Virus record (IMG/VR): IMGVR_UViG_3300024259_000002
Span: 62,001 to 126,000 of that record
Direction: 5' to 3' (one strand)
DNA: 64,000 bases
Origin: a virus
Under the pieces are notes generated by a model that did no database searches, was not told where the DNA came from, and saw only the letters and a program-made list of their open reading frames with translations. The stretch's first letter is position 1; every line of letters begins with the position of its first letter. Position numbers and translations under genes: made by a program. Positions 33,405-41,725 of this stretch are shown here, one piece after another.

Positions 33405-34148
33405 ATGGCAGGACCTACTAAAGTTCAAGTCACCGCTGATAGCGTTGGGTTGGCTGGAGCACTTGTACCCCAGGGGGCTATCGCTGCAGCAGATGATTTC
33501 CCTACTTCTGACGAAGTCCAGACAGGCTGGTGGTATACTTGCTCGGCCAATGTGACCGACAATGATGTTACCAAAACCAATACAGGTCTCTCATTCAGGA
33601 TGTATGACGAGCTCGCCTGGAACGGTAGTACTTGGGTCAACTACGGCAAGACGAGATATGCGTCAGACATAACAGCTAACACTTCTCACAGTGGTGGAGA
33701 CGGCTCGGACCATGCTGATGTGGGGACAAATACTGCTCACCTCTCAGACACTGGCAATCCTCACTCTGTTTCTGAGGCAGATGTCTCTTCAGAGCGCATG
33801 ATCAGAGACGCTATCGTAGTGGCTGGCAATGACACTGTGCGAACTCGTCTCTCCTTTGACAAGGCTGTCCGGATATCGAGTATAGCTGTCATGTGCGTCA
33901 CCGTAGCAACAGTCGGTACATACACTCTTGAAGCGAAACGTACATCTGATGTTCAGAATTTGCTTAGTGCAGCCAGCTATGACCTTACAGGGCTTGTCGC
34001 TGGGACATGGACTGAGATAACTCTCAATGGCACCCCGGCTAATCTTGAACTTGCAGCAAATGCTGACATGTATGTTGATTTTATTTCAAACAACGCGGGG
34101 CTCGATGCTGCCGGTGTCTATCTGCGTGTAACTGCTACGGTTGTCTAA
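33405..34148 (+). CDS. tail fibre-like protein, 247 aa
   Basis: Ser/Thr/Asp-rich beta protein. 'MYDELAWNGSTWVNYG' and the HxD segment 'HADVGTNTAHLSDTGNPHSV' recall collagen-free tail-fibre and trimeric appendage repeats. The C-terminal half ('MYVDFISNNAGLDAAGVYL') looks like a jelly-roll lectin domain. Spaced 7 nt from the previous gene and overlapping the next by 1 nt. Likely a virion surface protein. Confidence 0.6.
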   Translation: MAGPTKVQVTADSVGLAGALVPQGAIAAADDFPTSDEVQTGWWYTCSANVTDNDVTKTNTGLSFRMYDELAWNGSTWVNYGKTRYASDITANTSHSGGDGSDHADVGTNTAHLSDTGNPHSVSEADVSSERMIRDAIVVAGNDTVRTRLSFDKAVRISSIAVMCVTVATVGTYTLEAKRTSDVQNLLSAASYDLTGLVAGTWTEITLNGTPANLELAANADMYVDFISNNAGLDAAGVYLRVTATVV

Positions 34149-35176
34149 TGGCTATTATAGAACTTGGTGATGCAGGCGGGTCTGACGTCATTTGGACCAT
34201 GAGTGCCAACCTCGAACAAGACGATTACACTACAGTCAGTACTACACTACAGGCTGATGGAGCTGATACCGCTCCAGATTCTTGGGCACTGGCCAAGCCG
34301 ACAGGCTCTGCTTCAGTTGTTGTTGGCGCTGGTCACACTGTTACTTTTGTTCCAGACTCGCCTGGAGTATATACTCTTGCTGCCAATGTCGGCACTGAGG
34401 TAGTCGTTCGAGTGGTCAAGATTGGAATCGAGATTGAAGGTGGTGCATGGGCGGAAGTCCTCGTTGACATGGACCTCCCCACCATAGGTGGGCTTGGGAC
34501 TGTCGTCTTGGACGATAGCGGAGACGCTGACTATACTGTAGGCGGAATCACTCTACACTGTTCAACTCAAACAGCGGCAGATACTTTTGAATGCAATCCC
34601 AATGGTATCGAAGTCACCAAGACCGGCAGCCAGGGGAAGGTCCGTATCACTTTGGGGATCACTGATGATTTTGATGTTGACCCAGAGGACATAGTCTATT
34701 TCATAGTAGAAGCTGATCCGGATACTTCGAGTGGTGCGAATGATCTAATACGCGTAGTTACTCCCACCGGTGAAGAAGTTGCCTCTGGGGCTAACTCTTT
34801 GGGATGGATTGAGGCTCACCATGCTGATGGGGCTGGCGATTGGGACATCTATGATCAGCCTGGTAGCATCGGAGTTGGTGCCAAAGCTGCCGACCTGGTT
34901 GGCGCCACTCCAGCCAGGCTTCGATTTGTATTCAAAGTAGATAGATGTACTGGCACTGCACGTCTTGATACTACTGATAGTGCGGTAGCTCGGCCATCTG
35001 ATGTGACACTGAGAACTGCTTTTGAAGTTACTCAGGGTACTAACCACGTATATGGCGCTCCCCCGACGCTTTATGACTTCCAGTCAAATAGTTATCATGG
35101 TCTCATCTATATCAATGTGGAAGACACATTGTATATCACTCGCATTGCGCTTTGGCGGATAAGACCCACGGCATAG
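34148..35176 (+). CDS. tail fibre/lectin-like protein, 342 aa
   Basis: Ig-like N-terminal part ('HTVTFVPDSPGVYTLAANVG', a PKD-like sequence) followed by a concanavalin-like jelly roll ('RLRFVFKVDRCTGTARLDTT'). Starts on the stop codon of the previous gene (TAATG). It ends one base before the stop of the opposing 73-aa gene, so the cassette boundary is abrupt. Likely carbohydrate- or surface-binding virion protein. Confidence 0.6.
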   Translation: MAIIELGDAGGSDVIWTMSANLEQDDYTTVSTTLQADGADTAPDSWALAKPTGSASVVVGAGHTVTFVPDSPGVYTLAANVGTEVVVRVVKIGIEIEGGAWAEVLVDMDLPTIGGLGTVVLDDSGDADYTVGGITLHCSTQTAADTFECNPNGIEVTKTGSQGKVRITLGITDDFDVDPEDIVYFIVEADPDTSSGANDLIRVVTPTGEEVASGANSLGWIEAHHADGAGDWDIYDQPGSIGVGAKAADLVGATPARLRFVFKVDRCTGTARLDTTDSAVARPSDVTLRTAFEVTQGTNHVYGAPPTLYDFQSNSYHGLIYINVEDTLYITRIALWRIRPTA

Positions 35177-35398
35177 CTACAAGCCACGGACCATTTTCTC
35201 AAGAGGCCCCATGTGGGCCTCACTGTTTATCAGCTTCTTGTATAGCTTGATGAATTCATCTGTATAGCTTTTGATATCGTCTGTTACATGAGCAGTCATC
35301 ATGAACCCGAGTGCCGCTTTGTAATCAGTCTTGGAGCACTTGATACCAGTCTTTCTGCGGAAGTAGTCATGGCTATATCTAAATTGTTCAGGTCTCAT
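35177..35398 (-). CDS. hypothetical protein, 73 aa
   Basis: Basic helical protein ('YSHDYFRRKTGIKCSKTDYK'), ATGA-coupled to the end of the PHP-half polymerase gene. It sits exactly at the junction with the plus-strand cassette. Not recognised. Confidence 0.65.
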   Translation of the reverse strand: MRPEQFRYSHDYFRRKTGIKCSKTDYKAALGFMMTAHVTDDIKSYTDEFIKLYKKLINSEAHMGPLEKMVRGL

Positions 35399-36699
35399 TT
35401 TAGTTTCTCCTTCATCTGTCGTGTAAAGATTAGTGGGATGGCACTACGGCCGAAGTTCAGGAAGCGTTCGAAGTATAGTCCGTATTTGATTGGATCAATT
35501 TGAGTGATGCCTGTGGCCCAACAGACAAGAGAACCTGAGCTCGAACCCCGGCCCGGACCCACGATGATCGATCTTTTATTTGCTTCTTCAATGATCTGGG
35601 CTACTATGAGAATGTAGTCAGATACGTTCATCTTCTTCATGATATGAAGCTCGTAGTCGAGTCTGCGTCTGTACTCCACCGGCGGTATTTCTCCATTGAA
35701 GCGGTCCATTAGGCCATGTTTCGCTTGAATCTCAAGCCAGTTCCAAGCAGTCTCATCCTTCGGGAGATCCGTGTAGGACGGCAGTCTGTTCATCCTGTCT
35801 TCATAGTAACTGTCTGAGTCAACCATGCCTGCAATCAGAACTGTATTTTCGATGGCCTCGTATGGGATGGCAGTATTCTGACAATGCTTCCACATCCAAT
35901 CATGGGAGGCAAGGTGGCAATCGAGTCCTCTAAAACTGAATCTCTTCTCAGAGCTTACTGGAGAATTTGTTTGAATGCACAGCGCCATATCGTGGAGTTT
36001 TTGATGGCTTCGTTTTGCATAGTGAACGTCGTTGGTAATGATCAGCGGAAGCCCTGTGTCTCCTGCGATTTCTATCAGTGCTGCATTCACAATGAGTTGC
36101 TCAGTTGAGTAGAGCTCACCGTTAATTTCAGTGATGTCTTCTCTGCCAGCCCATGTGTAGTTTCCAATTTCCAATTCAATCATGAATCTATTTGAGAATA
36201 TTTCTGCATATTCTTCAATCAGTTTCTTTGCTCTTGGGATTTCGCCCGCGAGGATGAGCTGGGAGGGCTTGGAGCCCAGGCAGGCGGACGAGGCACAGAG
36301 CCCATCAGCATGGTCAGCAAGCATTCCATTATCTAAACGTGGCTTGTGGTACATACCCTCTGTCCAAGCACGAGAACTGAGTTTGTTCAGATTCTTTAGG
36401 CCAGTGTTGTCGAGGGCTATTAGCAAGAGGTGATAGTGAAGCTTTCCAAGTTCATCTTTTTCTTTGACTGTTGCTCCATTCGGAGCCCAGTATGCTTCGA
36501 GGCCGAGGATCGGTTTAACGCCCTCCTCGTTACAGGCCTTGAAGAACTTGTAGTTGCCTGCTACCGAGCCGTGGTCTGTTATTGCGATAGCAGTTTGGCC
36601 TCGGCTTTTGGCGATCTTTGGTAAGTCTTTTATCTTGTTGATGCCATCCAAGAGACTCATCTCGCTATGAGCATGCAGGTGGACGAAATTACTGTTCAT
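35395..36699 (-). CDS. dnaE: PolIII alpha-type DNA polymerase, N-terminal half (PHP and first palm motif)
   Basis: 434 aa from MNSNFVHLHAHSEMS at 36699 (an ATG at 36711 is an alternative). PHP motifs: 'FVHLHAHSEMSLLDG', 'IAITDHGSVAG', 'PILGLEAYWAP', 'LIITNDVHYA'. The C-terminus reaches the palm motif 'IIVGPGRGSSSGSLVCWATG' and 'YGLYFERFLNFGRSAIP', then diverges and stops where PolIII normally continues to P-D-x-D-x-D. The next palm motif is in the gene at 29750-32974, so the active site is split between two proteins that must associate. Confidence 0.88.
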   Translation of the reverse strand: MNSNFVHLHAHSEMSLLDGINKIKDLPKIAKSRGQTAIAITDHGSVAGNYKFFKACNEEGVKPILGLEAYWAPNGATVKEKDELGKLHYHLLLIALDNTGLKNLNKLSSRAWTEGMYHKPRLDNGMLADHADGLCASSACLGSKPSQLILAGEIPRAKKLIEEYAEIFSNRFMIELEIGNYTWAGREDITEINGELYSTEQLIVNAALIEIAGDTGLPLIITNDVHYAKRSHQKLHDMALCIQTNSPVSSEKRFSFRGLDCHLASHDWMWKHCQNTAIPYEAIENTVLIAGMVDSDSYYEDRMNRLPSYTDLPKDETAWNWLEIQAKHGLMDRFNGEIPPVEYRRRLDYELHIMKKMNVSDYILIVAQIIEEANKRSIIVGPGRGSSSGSLVCWATGITQIDPIKYGLYFERFLNFGRSAIPLIFTRQMKEKLK

Positions 36700-36880
36700 C
36701 TTTCCATCCATATGGCTTTTCTATGAACAGTTTTGCGACATAAAACGATTCGTAATATCCCTCATCGAATATCTCTACACAGAGGTGACATCCAGGGTAC
36801 TGTTTACATAATTGTTTGAAATATTCAATTCCATTGCCGTCCAAAGTTAGGCTGTCAGGTTGTATCTCTATCCGCTTCAT
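36689..36880 (-). CDS. hypothetical protein, 63 aa
   Basis: Small alpha/beta protein ('EYFKQLCKQYPGCHLCVEIF') whose stop overlaps the start of the PHP-half polymerase gene. Not recognised. Confidence 0.6.
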   Translation of the reverse strand: MKRIEIQPDSLTLDGNGIEYFKQLCKQYPGCHLCVEIFDEGYYESFYVAKLFIEKPYGWKDEQ

Positions 36881-37145
36881 AATAATCTCCTTCGATCAGC
36901 CATTCGGAGCTCGACAAGATAGGTGAGACCAGGCACTTCTTACAAGAATACCCTCGGTAGGATACTCCCCAGGGGCTGCTGAAGACGCCTGCTGGAATAT
37001 TCAGACAGTCAGAGCAGTAGACATACCCACAGTCTCGACATGGCCCTTGATCGGTCACTAGTTCGTAAGTGTCATCTTCATGTCTGGTCTGTATTAGCTT
37101 TCCGCATTCAGCGCAGAACAGCTCTTCTTTAATCTTCTTCTTCAT
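36855..37145 (-). CDS. zinc-ribbon protein, 96 aa
   Basis: Start MKKKIKEELFCAECG at 37145 inside the end of the recombinase gene. Four Cys pairs: 'FCAECGKL', 'GPCRDCGYVYCSDC', 'YSCKKCL', i.e. one or two zinc-binding modules. Could modulate the recombinase or polymerase (context only). Confidence 0.65.
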   Translation of the reverse strand: MKKKIKEELFCAECGKLIQTRHEDDTYELVTDQGPCRDCGYVYCSDCLNIPAGVFSSPWGVSYRGYSCKKCLVSPILSSSEWLIEGDYYEADRDTT

Positions 37146-38187
37146 CAGTGGTTTCCGTTTCTTCCAGTATTGTGAGATCGCCAATGCACTTACTCTTCAG
37201 TTTTTCGTATTCTTCTGGGGAAGCTTCGAGATGTGCTTTCAGTCCGAGTCTTCCGCCAATACAGATTGTGAGGTCTGTCTCTGGGTCCTTGACAGCGCTG
37301 CCAGCAAAACGGATGATGCCCTTCTGCTTTGCGCACTCAATCAGGTCGAGATATGGGTCAACGCCCCTGCCACAAACGAATTGCATTGCGGCAGTTTTTC
37401 CTTGCATCGCAAACTTGTTTTTAACCACTCTCACTTCCATTGCCAGGGTGTCGCCTGTCTTCGAGGCAGGCTTCGATTTGACTCTGAATCTGAGGGAAGC
37501 ATAGTAAGGAAGCCCATTTCCGCCGGAAGTTGTCTCTGGGTTGCCGTACATCACACCGATTTTGTATCTGATTTGGTTGATAAACACAAAGAATACTCTG
37601 GAGTCTGTACAGATCTTGGACAGCTCACGAGTCGCTCTGGACATCTTCCTCGGAAGTGTAGCCACTGAGATTTCGTCGATATCTTTCTTGACGTCTTCTT
37701 CAGTTTGGGCAGCATCGACTGAATCAAACACTACACAGCCGATATCACCTGACTTACACAGATTGATTGATAACTGGAGCGCTTGCTCAGCAGTATTCGG
37801 ACGCACATAGAGAACCTTCTCAGTATCTATCCCGAACCCAGCCATAAAGTCAGTGTCGGTAGTCCTCTCCAGATCGAAGAAAGCCGCGATCCGTTCTTCT
37901 CGCTCTTCAATTAAAGCTCGTGCCGTCTCGTGCCTCTGCCAAGCAGCTATGAACTGTAAAGACAAAGAGGTCTTTCCGCCGCTGGTGGGCCCAAATATTT
38001 CAATCATTCTATCGAGGGGCAGTCCTCCTGAGCCAATGGCAGCATCCAGGGTTACGGACCCAGAAGGAAACGTTTCTGAGCTTTCAACAGCATTGCCCAT
38101 GCCATATACGAGGTCTTCATTCTTCTTCTTGAAGGCGGCCAGCACAGCGTCTGCACCTTTGAGCCCTGTTACTTTCTTGATTCCCAT
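37129..38187 (-). CDS. RecA/UvsX-like recombinase
   Basis: 352 aa. Walker A 'IFGPTSGGKTSLSLQF', catalytic Glu region 'AFFDLERTTDTDF', Walker B 'IGCVVFDSVDA', L1-like 'ATLPRKMSRATREL' and 'FFVFINQIRYKIGVMYGNPE' followed by the DNA-binding loop 2 region 'TTSGGNGLPYYASLRF'. The N-terminal core and motif order follow bacterial RecA; the C-terminus ends in an acidic tail (ETTDEEED). It drives strand exchange in recombination-dependent replication. Confidence 0.92.
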   Translation of the reverse strand: MGIKKVTGLKGADAVLAAFKKKNEDLVYGMGNAVESSETFPSGSVTLDAAIGSGGLPLDRMIEIFGPTSGGKTSLSLQFIAAWQRHETARALIEEREERIAAFFDLERTTDTDFMAGFGIDTEKVLYVRPNTAEQALQLSINLCKSGDIGCVVFDSVDAAQTEEDVKKDIDEISVATLPRKMSRATRELSKICTDSRVFFVFINQIRYKIGVMYGNPETTSGGNGLPYYASLRFRVKSKPASKTGDTLAMEVRVVKNKFAMQGKTAAMQFVCGRGVDPYLDLIECAKQKGIIRFAGSAVKDPETDLTICIGGRLGLKAHLEASPEEYEKLKSKCIGDLTILEETETTDEEED

Positions 38188-38973
38188 TTAGTTTGTAAAC
38201 CTTTCTCTGAATGCTTTGAGCAGATTGTCTTTGTGTTCTGGAATCTGTTCGAGATTCCACCAGAAGTTTAGTTCAATTAGCTCTTTGTATAATCTTTTGT
38301 CAGAGCTATGAGAGGATTTCGGTGGGGGAGGCAAAGAGTATCCGTTGTCTTGAGAGCGGAAGATATCTTTGTTCATTTTTTCGCTGGTCGGGAAGCAGTG
38401 CATTTGCCATATCCCACCGCCGAATTCTTTTATTACTTCGACTTCTTTTTCATATCTAACATCGTCAATGAGAAACACGCCTCTCTTTCCGGGTTCTGGC
38501 TCAAGCGTGGCGATGAGCTCTCTCATGTAGTTGGCAAAGTAATCAGGATGAATTGACTTGAAGAAGTCACCAGTCATCTGCATGATTTGTCTTGGAGACT
38601 TTTCACGTAGCCGCTGGATAGGGGCTTCTTTTTCCAGTGCTGTCATCTCAGGTGTGATGGAGAGGTTGAGGAAGGTGTCTGCAAATTTGCGAATTGGTTC
38701 TGCAAAGTTGTGAGTGACGATTGTATATGTGTCTTTTGGCAGTGCTTCTGTGAGAAGTCTCGCTGATAAGCTCTTACCCATACGACGATAGCCTGCAAAG
38801 CCAATGACGATATGCCTGTTAAGATTCCATCTCTGCATACCTTCTATTGTTCTCTGGATGTATCCAGCTGTATCAATATCCGGGTAAGGCTCAACTGATA
38901 TTTGCTTCCACTTTGGTGGGAGCCTATTACTGACATCCGTGATGTCGTACTGTACTTCGGTTCCATCAAACAT
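38188..38973 (-). CDS. deoxynucleoside monophosphate kinase-like protein
   Basis: 261 aa. After a 50-residue extension, a P-loop 'IGFAGYRRMGKSLSARLL' is followed by 'EKSPRQIMQMTGDFFKS' and 'VFLIDDVRYEKEVEVIKEFG', the pattern of phage dNMP kinases (T4 gp1/T5 type). It would phosphorylate dNMPs made by ThyX and RNR pathways. One base separates it from recA. Confidence 0.7.
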   Translation of the reverse strand: MFDGTEVQYDITDVSNRLPPKWKQISVEPYPDIDTAGYIQRTIEGMQRWNLNRHIVIGFAGYRRMGKSLSARLLTEALPKDTYTIVTHNFAEPIRKFADTFLNLSITPEMTALEKEAPIQRLREKSPRQIMQMTGDFFKSIHPDYFANYMRELIATLEPEPGKRGVFLIDDVRYEKEVEVIKEFGGGIWQMHCFPTSEKMNKDIFRSQDNGYSLPPPPKSSHSSDKRLYKELIELNFWWNLEQIPEHKDNLLKAFRERFTN

Positions 38974-39152
38974 TAGTCTTCATCCAGTGTGGCGTATGCC
39001 TTTTGTCCGTCATACATCCCTTCTGATGGGAAGTATTCGCCTGCCTCGGTCGTATACAGAGCCTTTTGGACGGCCTCTTCTTCTGATTCGGCCATGATTG
39101 TATATCTATAGAATGGATAGTCGCATGGGATGATTACTTCGTACTCATTCAT
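38973..39152 (-). CDS. hypothetical protein, 59 aa
   Basis: Start MNEYEVIIPCDYPF at 39152 with GGAGA upstream (a TTG at 39164 is less likely). Small beta-alpha protein, possibly of the phage DUF type with 'IMAESEEEAVQKAL'. Overlaps both neighbours. Not recognised. Confidence 0.6.
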   Translation of the reverse strand: MNEYEVIIPCDYPFYRYTIMAESEEEAVQKALYTTEAGEYFPSEGMYDGQKAYATLDED

Positions 39153-39738
39153 TGTTGTCTCCAATTCTTACTGTCATGAATTCTACTCTCCCAGCATTGA
39201 CCGCATCTCTGATGCGGCGTTGTACCTTGGAGAGCTGTGACTTGTTTGTCTTCACATCGATTAGAACTATTTTGTTTATCTCGTTTGCTTCACCGTCGTT
39301 AACAGCTCCACAGCCGTCAAAGCAGATTATGTCTACTGGCTTACCAATGAAACGCATGTCCCCTGGTTCGAGTCCTTCAATCATGAATGGAGCGAGGTTC
39401 TCTGCTGCTTGACCTCTCAAGACTGCGCGTGATTGGTCGAGAGTCTTCTTCCTTATCTTTTTTGTTTCTTCTTGCTTCCACAGCTCCATCAGTCCACGAG
39501 CTTCTTCTCGGGCCACGGTTTCAACTTCTGCTTTGTCGACTAATAGCTCTTGGTATTTGGAAGACAATAGATCCATGTCACCAGAGAGCTGTGTACTCTT
39601 GCCTGTCAATTCGTGAATCTGCTGCTTGGCGTCCGATACGAACAATTCCAGGCGGGTGATGTCTTCTTGTTTGCTTTTGTGTATTGCATATGCAATGATT
39701 AAAGAGATGACTGCGAGGCCAATAAATAGGAATTCCAT
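39145..39738 (-). CDS. membrane-anchored Holliday-junction-resolvase-related protein
   Basis: 197 aa. Residues 3-20 are a transmembrane helix, 25-100 a coiled coil, and the C-terminal domain has the PD-(D/E)XK core 'KPVDIICFDGCGA', 'NKIVLIDVKTNKSQLSKVQ' and 'RIRDAVNAGRVEF'. This matches the TM-coiled-coil-nuclease layout of the Holliday-junction-resolvase-related family (COG4741-type). Its start is 11 nt from the divergent gene at 39750. Confidence 0.75.
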   Translation of the reverse strand: MEFLFIGLAVISLIIAYAIHKSKQEDITRLELFVSDAKQQIHELTGKSTQLSGDMDLLSSKYQELLVDKAEVETVAREEARGLMELWKQEETKKIRKKTLDQSRAVLRGQAAENLAPFMIEGLEPGDMRFIGKPVDIICFDGCGAVNDGEANEINKIVLIDVKTNKSQLSKVQRRIRDAVNAGRVEFMTVRIGDNNE

Positions 39739-39749
39739 GGAGTTGACTC

Positions 39750-40166
39750 ATGATAACTGAAGTTTTGGTTAATGGACATTTTGCAACGATGCATGCTGAC
39801 CATGTTAGATTGTTTGAATTTGCCAGTAGGTTTGGTCTCGTGACAGTCGCCATCAACAATGATGAATGGGCTGAAAGGAAATATGGTAAGGGCTTTGTTT
39901 CTCTCACAGACCGTGCCTATCTTCTGAGGTCATGTAGATATGTACACAATGTAGTGGTGTTCAATGAAGAGACACCAGCTGAGCTAATACTCCAGCTCAA
40001 GCCCCGAGTCATAGTCAAAGGCCCCGACTATAAAGACAAAGAATTGTCTGAACAGTGGGCTATTGATAGAGTAAGGGCCAAGCTGGTATTCAGGCCTGGT
40101 GAGAATGTGCATTCAAGTAGTCAGATACTTCAGGTGGCACAGAGGAAGCGTCCTCCTCTTTACTAA
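39750..40166 (+). CDS. cytidylyltransferase-fold nucleotidyltransferase (HldE ADP-heptose synthase-like)
   Basis: 138 aa. 'VNGHFATMHADHVRLFEFA' is the nucleotide-binding G-x-F-D-x-x-H-x-G-H motif in altered form (HADH); 'DRAYLLRSCRYVHNVVVFNE', 'PRVIVKGPDYKD' and the terminal 'HSSSQILQVA' follow the HldE C-terminal domain (V-K-G-x-D-Y and S-S-T-x-I). It would join a sugar phosphate to a nucleotide, probably partnering the PfkB kinase at 25841. A lone plus-strand gene; its last 77 nt overlap the opposing gene. Confidence 0.75.
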   Translation: MITEVLVNGHFATMHADHVRLFEFASRFGLVTVAINNDEWAERKYGKGFVSLTDRAYLLRSCRYVHNVVVFNEETPAELILQLKPRVIVKGPDYKDKELSEQWAIDRVRAKLVFRPGENVHSSSQILQVAQRKRPPLY

Positions 40167-40494
40167 AGCAGTGCCAAGAAGCTCTCTTCATTATGTATGA
40201 AGACTCAGTTTGCTCGGGCACCCAAGGCCCGAGCCAGGCAATGAGCTCGTCTCTATAGAATAGAAAGCTTCCTTTGTCACTAAAGGCAGAATGAGTTTCT
40301 ACACGGCAGTCTCTTGCAAACTCTTCAAACGGAGTGTTCCAGTTCTCTTGGAGAGCCCTCATCCATCGCTGTGTTAGGATTTGCTCGTAGAACTCATTTT
40401 CTGTCTTGGCCATCTTTGAAGTCATGTCAATGATCTTGTCATTGAAGAAGTTCTCGCAGGACGGACTAATTGTCAGAGTGGATGTGTTATCCAT
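40090..40494 (-). CDS. hypothetical protein, 134 aa
   Basis: Soluble protein with 'EFYEQILTQRWMRALQENWN' helix. Its C-terminal 25 codons overlap the opposite-strand nucleotidyltransferase gene. The start touches the stop of the next leader protein. Not recognised. Confidence 0.6.
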   Translation of the reverse strand: MDNTSTLTISPSCENFFNDKIIDMTSKMAKTENEFYEQILTQRWMRALQENWNTPFEEFARDCRVETHSAFSDKGSFLFYRDELIAWLGPWVPEQTESSYIMKRASWHCFSKEEDASSVPPEVSDYLNAHSHQA

Positions 40495-40874
40495 TAGCTG
40501 TAGTCCATTCCAGCATAGATCTTTGGAACCTTCTTCGTGCCGAATACCTTTTCTGACATTTGGATCAGACTTGAAATTGTATTTGCATTGATTGGGCCAT
40601 AACTATGCGTGTCATATTCGTAACCGGTGCCACCTATACCAATATAATTGCCGTCACAGTCGCTGTCAGAGTAGAAAGTAAGATCCTGGCTACTAAACAG
40701 CTCATCCCATTTGTCGTACCAACTCCATTCATACTCTTCATGAGATGCTGGTTTTTGTTCAAAGATCTCACAGAGCCCTACATAGTTGTCGTAGGTGGTC
40801 CCTGCTATTTTATAGCCGAGAATCACGAATGAAGAAGAGCTACTGTTGCTTACGAAACCATTGCGTTGTTTCAT
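40494..40874 (-). CDS. FVSNSSSSS-leader family protein 7
   Basis: 126 aa beginning MKQRNGFVSNSSSSSFVI, then 'LGYKIAGTTYDNYVGLCEIF' and an acidic glycine loop 'SDSDCDGNYIGIGG'. It resembles copy 1 (15469-15858) in layout beyond the leader. First of a second cluster of three copies. Function unknown. Confidence 0.75.
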   Translation of the reverse strand: MKQRNGFVSNSSSSSFVILGYKIAGTTYDNYVGLCEIFEQKPASHEEYEWSWYDKWDELFSSQDLTFYSDSDCDGNYIGIGGTGYEYDTHSYGPINANTISSLIQMSEKVFGTKKVPKIYAGMDYS

Positions 40875-40875
40875 T

Positions 40876-41214
40876 TTAACCTCTGTGAATTCTATATGCT
40901 TTGAACTTGTGTTCGATTAGATCATGTAGCTGATATGGGATGCTGTTGTCATAAGCTGATTCAATGACTATTTGGCCCGGAGTGATTGATTGCCAGAGCG
41001 GACCCCAGCTTGCCTCCATCTCCTCTACATATTCTTCTGTAGCCTCGAATGGCAGCAGGAACATGTCCAGAAACTGCTGGTTCTTCATGGACCATTCAGT
41101 CCAGAAGTCTGTAAGAGATATTAAAAGCTCTGCTACTTCTTTTTTTGTATGCCCCGAGTCGCAAATGAATGAACTGGAGGAGCTATTTGATACAAACGAT
41201 TTACGGACTTTCAT
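40876..41214 (-). CDS. FVSNSSSSS-leader family protein 8
   Basis: 112 aa; start at 41214 (MKVRKSFVSNSSSSSFIC) one base after the stop of copy 9. The body is helical ('KEVAELLISLTDFWTEWSMK'). Cys follows the leader instead of Val. Function unknown. Confidence 0.75.
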   Translation of the reverse strand: MKVRKSFVSNSSSSSFICDSGHTKKEVAELLISLTDFWTEWSMKNQQFLDMFLLPFEATEEYVEEMEASWGPLWQSITPGQIVIESAYDNSIPYQLHDLIEHKFKAYRIHRG

Positions 41215-41215
41215 G

Positions 41216-41725
41216 TCACTCTCCATTCACTATTTCGACTATGCCCTGGTCTTTGAGTCTCATGAGCTCGGTGTGCAAGATTTCATCGCTATACTCTATT
41301 CTAATGTAGGCTGATTCTTTGTCTTTCAGAGCTTCTTTGAATCTGTCGATTTCGGCCTTGTCGGAAGCTGCCCATCTTACATAATCTGCAAGACGTTCTG
41401 CATTCGTAAGCCTGGAGGGCCGATTGCTCCATGGGTTACTTGCCCTCTCATCAGGCTGAAGTCTTTTCGTCTCTTCTATACGCCTGAGGCTTGTTTCGTA
41501 GTCCTTTTCCAGATCTTTTAGATAATCTTCGCCCGTGCCGTGCCGTCCAGAGCTATCTGAGTGACTGTACTGTGTATTCTCCAGCATCTGCAGGAGGTTG
41601 TGGCCTCCTCCGACTGGGTGGCCACAGTGAGGACACTTTCGCTCCTTGTCAAAGGTCCCAGGCTCGTAAGCAATCACGTAAGAGCTGCTTGAACTATTGC
41701 TAACGAATGAATGTCTAATCTTCAT
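41216..41725 (-). CDS. FVSNSSSSS-leader family protein 9
   Basis: 169 aa, the longest copy, beginning MKIRHSFVSNSSSSSYVI (Tyr in place of the usual Phe). After the leader comes a Cys/His set 'KERKCPHCGHPVGGGHNLL' (possible zinc site) and long charged helices. Overlaps the zinc protein gene by 11 nt. Function unknown. Confidence 0.75.
   Translation of the reverse strand: MKIRHSFVSNSSSSSYVIAYEPGTFDKERKCPHCGHPVGGGHNLLQMLENTQYSHSDSSGRHGTGEDYLKDLEKDYETSLRRIEETKRLQPDERASNPWSNRPSRLTNAERLADYVRWAASDKAEIDRFKEALKDKESAYIRIEYSDEILHTELMRLKDQGIVEIVNGE

Noticed and set aside
35395-36699. Cyanobacterial-type split intein at the polymerase break
   Set aside because: The N-half ends without an intein N-terminal Cys or block A sequence, and the C-half starts with ordinary acidic sequence.
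39683-39696. Perfect palindrome ATTGCATATGCAAT near the divergent starts at 39738/39750
   Set aside because: It lies in the codons of a transmembrane helix and has no second copy; operator function cannot be supported.
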